13,430 nucleotides of DNA, taken from assembly GCA_014381795.1 (NCBI GenBank), contig JACNKY010000235.1:1-13430 (forward strand). The letters are read 5' to 3'. Origin of the DNA: Pseudomonadota bacterium (GTDB lineage Bacteria; SAR324; NAC60-12). This document shows, piece by piece, positions 7,436 to 13,430 of this stretch. A program made the translations under genes and the position numbers. Positions within the stretch are counted from its first letter, which is position 1. Each line of letters opens with the position of its first letter. The notes beneath the pieces are model-generated. The model worked only from the letters and a program-made list of their open reading frames with translations. It had not been told where the DNA came from and searched no databases.

Positions 7436-9088
7436 TCAGGTAACGATTTCATATTTTTCGAGACGATAACGCATTTGGTCACGGCTCAAATTCAGTAACC
7501 GCGCCGCGCCGGTCACATTATTTCCTGTCCGCGCCAGTGCCTGACACAGATAGGATTTTTCTATCTCTGAAATCGAAACTCCGTTTTCTGGAAGAGGATG
7601 TTCCCAACCTTGAGCATTTTCCTGATTCAGCTCGTGTTTTTGTAAACGGTAACGTAGTTCTTCCTGAGTGATTTTCAACAGCTTTGCTGCAGAGGAATTC
7701 TCACCTGTGCTTTGCAGCAAGGCCTGACCAATCAGCCTCGGTTCTACGTTCAACAAACTCAAACCTTCCACAGGCAGTTGAAATGGGGAGCCTGAACTTT
7801 CAGTAAAAGTGTCAGCAGACGGTTCTACTTTTGTGTTTGAAAAGCCGGAAAATGACGGCATTTGGTTTTGATCCAGATGCTGCAGATGTTCAAAATCGAG
7901 ACTGTCGCCACTATGAAACAAAATGCTGCGCTCAATTTCATTTTTCAATTCACGAATATTTCCCGGCCAGGAATAGTGGGTAAGTGCATAATGCCCCCGG
8001 CTGGAAATGCGTGGAAATGTTTCAGCATTTGCTGAGTGTGCTAACTTTCCGGAAGTAAAAGACGGATATTTACGTAATGCGCTTTGCAGGAATAGCTCCG
8101 CCAGCACCGAAATAGTTTCTGGAGTTTCCCTGAGTGCAGGCAGTTTCAAATGTACCAAACCCAATCTATGATACAAATCCTTGCGGAAAGCACCTTGATG
8201 CACTGCTTCTTCCAAACCTATATTTGTGGCTGCAACAATCCGGACGTTAACCGTAATTTCCCGGTTTCCTCCAATTCTACGTACTTTCTTGTCTTCAATG
8301 ACTTTGAGCAGTTTCGCTTGAATACCCAGCGACAAATGTCCGATTTCGTCCAGAAACAAAGTCCCGCCGTTGGCCAGTTCAAACAGTCCAACACGTTGAC
8401 CAACTGCTCCAGTAAATGCTCCTTTTTCATGTCCAAATAATTCAGTTTCAACCATTGTTTCCGGAATGGCGGTACTGTTGACCTCAATAAAAGCATCATC
8501 CCTGCGTGGCGATTGTTGATGTAAACGACGAGCCAGAGAACCCTTACCAGTTCCGGTTTCACCGGTGATCAGCACAGAAGGCAATTCTCCTGACTGCTGC
8601 TCAATTTCCACCAGACGCTGGAGCATCATTTCAATTTTTTTAAATTGCGGTGATGGCAATTCGAGAAAGTCACCTTCGCCGGCGCGTTGTTGTTTCCGGT
8701 GATAGAGCACTTCGTTCTGCAAACGTCGATTTTTCAGGGTGCGTTCAATCGTCAACTCGAGTGCTTCCAGATCGATTGGCTTACTCATATAATCGTAAGC
8801 ACCTATACGCATAGCTTCCACCGCTTCCTTGACACTACTGAAAGCAGTAATCAGAATGATCGGCAAATGCGGCTGATTTTCAAGTGCCCAGTTCAGCAAA
8901 TCAATACCGCTTTTTTTAGGCAATTGCACATCAGAGATAACCAAATCCACCGATTCTTTACGCAAATAAACAATCGCCTGCTCAACCGTTTCAAACCATT
9001 CACATTCGTAACGTTCACTCAAAAATCGATGAATGCTGCGTGCCAGAAGCCGCTCATCTTCAATGAGAACTAATCGAATGGAATTCAT
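7436..9088 (-). CDS. NtrC-family sigma54-dependent response regulator with two Fis-type HTH units
   Basis: A 550-residue cytosolic transcription activator. The receiver domain (1-120) has acidic residues E10/D11, phospho-acceptor Asp53 and Lys103. The AAA+ domain (about 145-395) has Walker A GETGTGKG (176-183), the sigma54-contacting loop GAFTGA (223-228), Walker B GTLFLDEIG (242-250), arginine-finger region FRKDLYHRL (301-309) and WPGNIREL (374-381). Two similar Fis-type helix-turn-helix units follow: about 448-487 (SSAAKLLKITQEELRYRLQKHEL) and about 505-548 (TGAARLLNLSRDQMRYRLEKYEI). One is normal, so two is unusual. The ATG has AAGGAG a few bases upstream. The likely kinase partner is encoded at 12877, and the likely target is the sigma54 promoter at 4848. 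Confidence 0.95.
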   Translation of the reverse strand: MNSIRLVLIEDERLLARSIHRFLSERYECEWFETVEQAIVYLRKESVDLVISDVQLPKKSGIDLLNWALENQPHLPIILITAFSSVKEAVEAMRIGAYDYMSKPIDLEALELTIERTLKNRRLQNEVLYHRKQQRAGEGDFLELPSPQFKKIEMMLQRLVEIEQQSGELPSVLITGETGTGKGSLARRLHQQSPRRDDAFIEVNSTAIPETMVETELFGHEKGAFTGAVGQRVGLFELANGGTLFLDEIGHLSLGIQAKLLKVIEDKKVRRIGGNREITVNVRIVAATNIGLEEAVHQGAFRKDLYHRLGLVHLKLPALRETPETISVLAELFLQSALRKYPSFTSGKLAHSANAETFPRISSRGHYALTHYSWPGNIRELKNEIERSILFHSGDSLDFEHLQHLDQNQMPSFSGFSNTKVEPSADTFTESSGSPFQLPVEGLSLLNVEPRLIGQALLQSTGENSSAAKLLKITQEELRYRLQKHELNQENAQGWEHPLPENGVSISEIEKSYLCQALARTGNNVTGAARLLNLSRDQMRYRLEKYEIVT

Positions 9089-9391
9089 TTTTCTCCTTTT
9101 TGTCTCTTTATTTCACAGCTTGTTAAGTGCAGCAGTTGCTGGAACAACTAATTTTTTTCTACGTTCATTCGGAAAACTGAAGCCAAGACCTTTGCAATTT
9201 TTCCGGTGCAGATCCATTTTAGGAAAAGTTGATACCTCTAATATTACTCGAATTGTCATAAACTGAAAGGTCAAGAGTGATCCTGGTTTTTAAGCAGCAC
9301 TAGAAATTAACTATTAAATGAAAATATTTTTTGCTGAGTTTTTAAAAAACTTATTCCCAGAAGTCGAACGGCAGAAATTACGCTTTGGTGC
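9089..9391. other. Gene-free region upstream of the response regulator
   Basis: About 300 bases between the cytochrome operon's last stop and the response-regulator start. The ribosome site AAGGAG lies just upstream of 9088. I see no clear sigma70 or sigma54 promoter on the minus strand. The AT-only palindrome around 9338-9352 (AGTTTTT / AAAAACT) is not a convincing terminator for the cytochrome operon. A plus-strand hairpin AGTTG / CAACT with a following T run (about 9133-9158) has no upstream gene to serve. Confidence 0.4.
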
Positions 9392-10555
9392 TCATTCCGG
9401 AATGCGGATATGCGCGTCTTCAAACGATCCAAACTCGGCATAAGCGTGACACGCTCCGCAGTTCAAGACACTTCGCACCGATTTACGCATAAATGTATTT
9501 TGTGAAATATCCTCATGTTTGCTGCGAAAATAAGTCATTTCGGTTATGCGCATGGGAATTTCATCTTCCGGAACATTCACCAGTAAGTTAAATGATGCTT
9601 CTGATTGAAAATGTTCTGCATCGTTTTTTCCCAAATACACCGTAATTTCGGCAGTCGTTTCCGGATCAAGCCAAGCGTCTTCGCCAAAATGATTTTCCAA
9701 ACTGGACATCATTTTTACCCACGAACGATGCGGAAGTAAACTGGGATGAAAACCAAAATGACAACTGCCGCATTCGCTCATGTAAAGCTGATGTTCCGGA
9801 GATGCGCGGCTAAGCCTCGCTTCCGTCAAAGCTGCTTGAGTCACCGGTGACTTATAATCCAGTGAAATACCCACCGTCAACGCAAAAGCTGCCAGTACGA
9901 ATCCGGACAAAAACCAGCTTTGGACTTTGTTATTCGGAACTAGGTTTTTTGCATCATCATTATTTTCCAGAGTATCTCTTTTGAATCCGGAAATCATCGC
10001 CTTTATCAGGTTTTCCCGATGTGAAACGCTGTCAATGACTGCTGCCAAAATGTGTAAAGTAATCAGACTCAATAACGCATACGAAAGCCAGACATGAATG
10101 CTCTTTGCAAAACGTCCCTCTGAAAGACTAAAATATTGTGTCAACGGCCCAATCCATTCCTCTCCTGCTAGTGTTACTGCACCAGTCAATGTGATGCCCA
10201 GCAAAACGAGCAGGAGCGCCACCATCATCCATGCAGCTAACGGATTATGCCCTAGAACCCGCGGAGCTTCATTGCTCAAGCGAAGCTTTGCATATTCCCA
10301 CACAATTTGAGGACCAGTGACGAATTCGCGAAAACGCGCAAATCCGTTGCCGATCCAACCCCAGACAATCCGGAAAACTAGCAGGCCAATGACTGCATGG
10401 CCAAACCAGACATGTTCCATCAGCCAGGACTCACGGAAACTGCTGATCCACGCTCCGGAAACCACAAGCACCAGTAACCAGTGAAAGAGGCGGGTCGGCC
10501 AGTCCCAGACTTTTATTTTTTTTGAAGAATCGCCAATTTTTCCATTTTCGTTCAT
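9392..10555 (-). CDS. Cytochrome b561-type membrane domain fused to a DHC-type diheme cytochrome c domain
   Basis: A 387-residue inner-membrane electron-transfer protein. Residues 16-235 are a cytochrome b561 of the Ni-hydrogenase type (KVWDWPTRLFHW opening) with helices near 23-41, 50-68, 105-125, 153-174 and 214-232. Likely heme b ligands are His25, His53, His154 and His168. Residues 250-387 are an exported DHC domain with CGSCH (262-266) and CGACH (366-370) and the block LLPxxSWxKMMSSLExHFGEDA. It would pass quinol electrons across the membrane to its own c hemes. In the usual SHP clusters, the b and diheme c parts are separate proteins. Here a fusion lies 9 bp behind a free DHC paralogue. 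It is the last gene of the operon. Confidence 0.93.
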   Translation of the reverse strand: MNENGKIGDSSKKIKVWDWPTRLFHWLLVLVVSGAWISSFRESWLMEHVWFGHAVIGLLVFRIVWGWIGNGFARFREFVTGPQIVWEYAKLRLSNEAPRVLGHNPLAAWMMVALLLVLLGITLTGAVTLAGEEWIGPLTQYFSLSEGRFAKSIHVWLSYALLSLITLHILAAVIDSVSHRENLIKAMISGFKRDTLENNDDAKNLVPNNKVQSWFLSGFVLAAFALTVGISLDYKSPVTQAALTEARLSRASPEHQLYMSECGSCHFGFHPSLLPHRSWVKMMSSLENHFGEDAWLDPETTAEITVYLGKNDAEHFQSEASFNLLVNVPEDEIPMRITEMTYFRSKHEDISQNTFMRKSVRSVLNCGACHAYAEFGSFEDAHIRIPE

Positions 10556-10564
10556 AGCCTAAAC

Positions 10565-11203
10565 TTAACGCGGAATCCGCACATAATCTTCATCATACTC
10601 TCCCTGCGCGGCCGGAATATGGCAAGCGGCGCAATTGGCAATCGAACGAATCGCCGGACGTTTCAAGACACTTGTAGAGATATGTTCCGAATGTTCACGT
10701 TTTAGTTTTGGAATTTCAGAAATCCGCAAATAAACTTTGTTGCCAAGACTGCGCATTATTTTTCTACGTGATAAACGACTGTCTGATTTTTCCGCAGAAA
10801 AGCTTACTAAGTGACTTGTAATCAATTGCTGTGTCTGTGCGTCAATGGCGGCATCCTCACCAAAGTGATCTTCCAGACCGGACATAATTTTTTCCCAGGA
10901 GACTGCCGGCAACAATTCCGGTTGATAAGCCATGTGACAGCTTCCGCATTCTATTTCAAATTCCGGAGGTGCTGCTGAAATGGAGGCTAAAACCGGAGAC
11001 ATTTTACTGCCCTGTTTTCCGGAACTGCGACGTCTTTCACCGTGCTCATCATCATCATCATCATCTTCGAACAACGAAGAAAACCAACTTCCACGTTTGC
11101 TTTTTTTAGCATCATCGTCGCCTTCGTTAGCCAAGACAATTCCGGCCGAATTGCCGGCAAATATGCAGACAAATATAAACGTTATAATCCAATTATTTTT
11201 CAT
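10565..11203 (-). CDS. DHC-type diheme cytochrome c with acidic/His linker
   Basis: A 212-residue periplasmic carrier that in known systems donates electrons to SHP. Residues 1-25 are a signal peptide (ending VLA-NEG). Residues 28-63 are a charged linker with six consecutive Asp and DEHGERRR. The DHC domain occupies 80-212, with CGSCH (86-90), SWEKIMSGLEDHFGEDA (102-118), CAACH (191-195) and a YVRIP ending. It is clearly paralogous to the domain fused to cytochrome b in the next gene. AAGGA lies before the ATG, and the SHP-like gene ends 11 bp upstream. Other histidines (His113 in LEDHFG, and those in REHSEH) are candidate sixth ligands. Confidence 0.92.
   Translation of the reverse strand: MKNNWIITFIFVCIFAGNSAGIVLANEGDDDAKKSKRGSWFSSLFEDDDDDDEHGERRRSSGKQGSKMSPVLASISAAPPEFEIECGSCHMAYQPELLPAVSWEKIMSGLEDHFGEDAAIDAQTQQLITSHLVSFSAEKSDSRLSRRKIMRSLGNKVYLRISEIPKLKREHSEHISTSVLKRPAIRSIANCAACHIPAAQGEYDEDYVRIPR
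11047..11064 (-). repeat. Six-copy GAT trinucleotide repeat inside the DHC gene
   Basis: Six exact GAT codons in a row on the minus strand encode the Asp run at residues 47-52 of the DHC-type cytochrome. Changes in copy number would stay in frame and only lengthen or shorten the acidic linker. Confidence 0.85.
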
Positions 11204-11214
11204 TGTCTGTCCTT

Positions 11215-11730
11215 TCAGAAAGAATATAGAAATTTAAGAAAGTGCCCTTTTTCCTCAACAGAGCAGGTGCGTTCAATCGTCCACTTGCAATTACGTCTGA
11301 ACCATTTTTCAATCTTCTTAGCATCAGTTAAACGTTCAGAATTTGCAGACGGAGCTAAGGGTTCAATGGTTTTGCCGGAAGTCACATGCTGTCCGATACT
11401 GGCCGGATCGTCTCCATGACAAAGTGCGCATGAGCGTGTGTCTTCTTTTTTAGAATGCTCACGTTCCGCAAAATAAAATTTTTCTCCAAGCTTTGCCTCA
11501 AAGCCGGTAAAGTCCGGTTTTTCTTGTTGTACAATTTCCAGATATACCTGCAAAACCTGCTTTGCCGCAGGACTGAGCGGAGTTTGCGCCTGTGCTGTGA
11601 GAGCAAAACCGAAAATCAAAAAGCCTAAACCAGTTATTATCAACCATAGATTTTTACTACGGCTAACGGTTAAATTTTTATCCTGTCCGAACCGTGATAA
11701 TCTAGGGTTGAACATTTTTTTTTCAATCAT
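11215..11730 (-). CDS. SHP-like monoheme cytochrome c (DUF1924 family)
   Basis: A periplasmic heme protein. The SHP of Rhodobacter sphaeroides binds oxygen or NO through a heme with an unusual Asn ligand. I start it at the ATG at 11730 (171 residues), not the longer frame from 11823. GGAG (11737-11740) is 6 bases upstream, and the start overlaps the lipoprotein stop by 8 bases, while the extra residues are an out-of-phase reading of the lipoprotein's repeats. Residues 27-48 are a signal anchor (cleavage near AQA). The heme site CALCH is at 101-105, followed by TSGKTIEPLAP and KWFRRNCKW. Asn147 is the candidate sixth ligand, and Cys148/Cys156 may form the disulfide known in SHP. It is the third gene of the operon. 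Confidence 0.88.
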   Translation of the reverse strand: MIEKKMFNPRLSRFGQDKNLTVSRSKNLWLIITGLGFLIFGFALTAQAQTPLSPAAKQVLQVYLEIVQQEKPDFTGFEAKLGEKFYFAEREHSKKEDTRSCALCHGDDPASIGQHVTSGKTIEPLAPSANSERLTDAKKIEKWFRRNCKWTIERTCSVEEKGHFLKFLYSF

Positions 11731-11905
11731 CGTCATCTCCAAACCAGCCGTGATTTTCAGAATGTCCCTCGCGGCGTTCGTGGCTTTCATAACGTCCTTC
11801 GCTGTGTTCGCGGCTTTCGTCATGATACCGTCCGCTGATAGGACAACCAGCTAGTAAAAAGGCTGTAGATATTAACAGTAAGTAAGATTTCCAGTTAATT
11901 CGCAT
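11723..11905 (-). CDS. Small His/Glu-rich lipoprotein
   Basis: A 60-residue predicted lipoprotein. A positively charged start is followed by a hydrophobic stretch and the lipobox LAGC, with Cys21 as lipidation site. The mature 40 residues are almost entirely His, Glu, Arg, Ser and Gly, built from roughly ten-residue units (YHDESREHSEGR, then YESHERREGH, then SENHG), and end WFGDDDD. The DNA under the repeats is also visibly repeated. GGAG lies 5 bases before the ATG. The gene begins 18 bp after the b-type membrane protein and overlaps the SHP-like start, so it is embedded in the operon. The composition suggests binding of metal ions at the membrane surface, which is inference. I know of no named family. 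Confidence 0.8.
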   Translation of the reverse strand: MRINWKSYLLLISTAFLLAGCPISGRYHDESREHSEGRYESHERREGHSENHGWFGDDDD

Positions 11906-11923
11906 ATTTTCTCCAAATATATT

Positions 11924-12511
11924 TTAGTCCAAAGGAACATGGCCTGCAAACAGAGCAATGACCATGATTATTGACATTAGATGTTGCATATGAAGCAGAC
12001 GGGTTATTTTTGCACCCGGATGATCTGCTCGCTGCAGTTTCATGATAAATCCGCTCAAAGCCAGTAAAAGCATGATACCCCATCCACTCCAAACCAGCAG
12101 ATTGCTGGCCTCCGCAGTGATGCCGTGTAACCAGGCAATCCCTATCAAAAGAGGATTTCCCCAGTAGTGATATTTGCGGAATCCGGCTTTCCATTTTAGC
12201 GGCTGTTTAACCATTTCCGGAAGTACGGTTATGGCACTTTTAGGCAGACGTTTGAAGCCCATGCTGTAATAATGCAAACCGTTCAGCAGCACAAATCCCC
12301 AAAGGGTCAGTGTTCCCAGACCTTCGCTCAGTTCCTCCAGCATTTCGTTTTCGGAACCATGCTCATCGTCTTCCCAATGATCATCCTCATCCGCGAGCAG
12401 TACCAGCGATACGGAAAGAATCATTATCAGTAAAAGCATGCTTAACATGTATTTTTTTTTAGTTTTGCTGATGGTGTCTCCAAAAGTAAAATTATCAAAT
12501 TTGGTTTTCAT
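11924..12511 (-). CDS. Small ferric-reductase-like b-type membrane cytochrome
   Basis: A 195-residue inner-membrane protein, first gene of the cytochrome operon. Residues about 20-40 are a signal anchor. They are followed by an acidic/His segment (DEDDHWEDDEHGSENE, 41-56), then four helices near 66-82, 115-134, 138-158 and 173-192. Two of these carry paired histidines exactly 13 residues apart: His115/His129 and His177/His191, with one helix between them. This is the arrangement used for two stacked b hemes in cytochrome b and ferric-reductase/NOX-type domains. No flavin or NAD domain is present, so electrons would have to come from a partner. The ribosome site is weak. A Fur box and other candidate control sites lie upstream. 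Family assignment rests on spacing, not on a recognised profile. Confidence 0.72.
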   Translation of the reverse strand: MKTKFDNFTFGDTISKTKKKYMLSMLLLIMILSVSLVLLADEDDHWEDDEHGSENEMLEELSEGLGTLTLWGFVLLNGLHYYSMGFKRLPKSAITVLPEMVKQPLKWKAGFRKYHYWGNPLLIGIAWLHGITAEASNLLVWSGWGIMLLLALSGFIMKLQRADHPGAKITRLLHMQHLMSIIMVIALFAGHVPLD

Positions 12512-12674
12512 TCTCGATGCTGTCCAAAAAATTTAAAATCCTTCAAGCAGCTAAACCAATAATCCGGCAATAAAAACCAGCGGATATTCAGCTCCGCGGT
12601 CAGCTTTCCTGAAGAAAAAAATGCAAGTGCCTGCTTTGAAAATATTCCTGCTTCGCTCTAAATGAGACGATTTT

Positions 12675-12693
12675 AGAAATTATTATCATTATC
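12675..12693 (-). promoter_or_regulatory. Fur box upstream of the cytochrome operon
   Basis: GATAATGATAATAATTTCT on the minus strand matches the Fur consensus GATAATGATAATCATTATC at 15 of 19 positions, including the first twelve without a break. It lies about 165 bases before the start of the ferric-reductase-like gene and just downstream of the best promoter candidate, where bound Fur-Fe2+ would block transcription. Confidence 0.6.
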
Positions 12694-12705
12694 AATATTA
12701 GCTAT

Positions 12706-12721
12706 TGCACTCAGCATACCT
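12706..12721 (-). promoter_or_regulatory. Possible weak sigma54 promoter of the cytochrome operon
   Basis: AGGTATGCTGAGTGCA on the minus strand keeps GG and GC exactly ten bases apart, but the flanking bases only partly match TGGCAC-N5-TTGCA. Transcription would start at the edge of the Fur box. It shares bases with the CTCAG dyad, so the match may be chance. Confidence 0.3.
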
Positions 12722-12724
12722 GAG
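12710..12724. promoter_or_regulatory. CTCAG-N5-CTGAG dyad, possible operator
   Basis: A perfect 5-bp inverted repeat with a 5-base spacer, immediately upstream of the Fur box and overlapping the weak sigma54 match. No copy of it was seen before the other cytochrome operon. Confidence 0.35.
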
Positions 12725-12876
12725 TTTAATAAAATTATTTATTTATATTTATTAAATTATTTCAAATACTTACAAACACTTCAGACCGACTTTAAACAAA
12801 GCTATATTGGGTAATTTTTCAAAATTGGTGAATTTATTGGGGGGTAGTTTGAGGAACAGTTGATTGCTTGTATTTA

Positions 12877-13430
12877 TTACAGCGTGTGTTCCTCTGTATG
12901 CTGAACTGGAAAGGACAATTGAACAGTTGTGCCCTTGTCAATCTCGCTGTTTATTTCGATACTTCCGTGGTGCAAATCAACTATTTTTTTACAGATGGCC
13001 AAGCCCAATCCTGTTCCTCGACTGCGGGTAGTGAAAAATTGTTCAAAAATGCGCTCCTGGTTTTCCGCGGCAATTCCCTCACCGTAATCCTGCACAGCAA
13101 TAGTTTGAATTTTGGTGTCTTCATTGCCGGAAATGTTTTCAAAAAAACATTCTATTGTTCCACCAGAAGAAGTGGCTTCGATAGCGTTTGACAAGACTAT
13201 CAGCAATACCTCTTCCAACAAAACCGGATCTGCTTCAATTGAAGGAAGTTCTTTCAGAGTTGGTAGTTTAAGCTTTAACTTACGCTCATCAATTTGCCAA
13301 TGCAGTGAATGAACAGCTTTTTGCAGAATTTCAAGCAGGGCAACATTTTGAAAATACGGATCAAAGGGGCGGACAAAATTCAGTAAATGATTCAGACGTG
13401 TTGTCAGTCGATCCGTTTCATGAAGCATAT
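12877..13430 (-). CDS. Sensor histidine kinase, C-terminal catalytic part, cut by window edge
   Basis: The ATP-binding half of a two-component kinase; the N-terminal sensor and the phospho-accepting His lie beyond the window. About 184 codons are visible, and the frame stays open to the edge, so the Met at 13428 is probably internal. The end of the dimerisation helix is seen (ETDRLTTRLNHLLNFVRP). The ATPase domain follows, with N box LSNAIEA, G1 box DYGEGIA, F-box region RIFEQFFTTRS, and G2 box GTGLGLAICKKIV. It is of the NtrB/AtoS-like class commonly paired with sigma54 response regulators. It lies on the same strand as the cytochrome operon and the response regulator at 7436-9088, its likely partner. 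The input signal cannot be seen. Confidence 0.95.
   Translation of the reverse strand, partial: MLHETDRLTTRLNHLLNFVRPFDPYFQNVALLEILQKAVHSLHWQIDERKLKLKLPTLKELPSIEADPVLLEEVLLIVLSNAIEATSSGGTIECFFENISGNEDTKIQTIAVQDYGEGIAAENQERIFEQFFTTRSRGTGLGLAICKKIVDLHHGSIEINSEIDKGTTVQLSFPVQHTEEHTL

Larger units (their letters stand above)
12512..12876. other. Gene-free control region of the cytochrome operon
   Basis: It separates the histidine kinase stop from the five-gene operon. It is very AT-rich between about 12725 and 12780. It contains the Fur box, a CTCAG dyad and a possible sigma54 promoter, listed separately, and a leader of roughly 160 nt before the ATG at 12511. An 8-bp inverted repeat, GAGGAACA (12851-12858) with TGTTCCTC (12887-12894), straddles the kinase stop but lacks a T run. 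I see no open reading frame of note. Confidence 0.6.

Noticed and set aside
9133..9158. Plus-strand hairpin AGTTG / CAACT followed by a T run
   Set aside because: No plus-strand gene ends upstream of it, so a terminator role is unsupported.
11731..11823. Longer N-terminus of the SHP-like protein starting at 11823
   Set aside because: It is an out-of-phase reading of the lipoprotein's repeats with no ribosome site. The ATG at 11730 has GGAG at the right distance.
12590..12660. Other GG...GC pairs upstream of the cytochrome operon tested as sigma54 promoters (for example GGTTTTTATTGC and GGCACTTGC)
   Set aside because: The spacing between GG and GC is 8 or 5 bases instead of 10, or the flanking bases do not fit.
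12851..12894. Inverted repeat GAGGAACA / TGTTCCTC at the end of the kinase gene
   Set aside because: The 28-base loop and lack of a T run make it a poor terminator, and part of it lies within the coding frame.
1..13430. CRISPR arrays, insertion sequences, tRNA and rRNA genes
   Set aside because: I saw no regularly spaced direct repeats, no transposase-like protein or terminal inverted repeats, and no tRNA- or rRNA-like stretches.

Overview
The window looks like the chromosome of an AT-rich Gram-negative bacterium. The signs are a Gram-negative-type DnaK, HrcA/CIRCE heat-shock control, a sigma54-dependent two-component regulator, a candidate Fur box, and many exported c-type cytochromes with Sec signal peptides. 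HrcA/CIRCE together with sigma54 and Fur would fit a deltaproteobacterial-like or SAR324-like lineage, but I cannot place it from this sequence alone.

Region 1 (1-2902, minus strand) is the heat-shock operon hrcA-grpE-dnaK. A CIRCE operator sits immediately downstream of a sigma70-type promoter, and hrcA probably starts at TTG. DnaK runs off the left edge of the window. Region 2 (2951-4519, minus) is a two-gene unit of unknown function ending in a clear intrinsic terminator: a polytopic membrane protein rich in conserved-looking histidines, then a small soluble protein.

Region 3 (4520-7348, plus) is a two-gene redox unit. A secreted cytochrome c with two nearly duplicate heme domains is followed by an exported eight-bladed PQQ/BamB-like propeller. 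The unit is preceded by a strong sigma54 (-24/-12) promoter match and a roughly 130-nt leader that can fold.

Region 4 (7436-13430, minus) holds the rest of the system. At the right edge is the catalytic end of a sensor histidine kinase. Next comes a five-gene operon: a small di-heme b-type membrane protein with two H-x13-H pairs like ferric reductases, a tiny His/Glu-rich lipoprotein, an SHP-like (DUF1924) monoheme cytochrome, a DHC-type diheme cytochrome, and a cytochrome b561 fused to a second DHC domain. Last is an NtrC-type sigma54 response regulator with two Fis-type helix-turn-helix units. A 15/19 Fur-box match lies in front of the five-gene operon.

Reading of the whole: regions 3 and 4 look like one redox island. 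The kinase and response regulator flank the SHP/DHC/cytochrome b operon, and the regulator's likely sigma54 target promoter drives the convergent cytochrome-propeller operon. SHP/DHC/cytochrome b clusters near two-component systems are known. The additions here are the ferric-reductase-like protein, the acidic/His-rich metal-binding-looking segments in three proteins, the Fur box, the DHC duplication and fusion, and the sigma54-linked propeller operon. A role in iron-responsive electron transfer is an inference.
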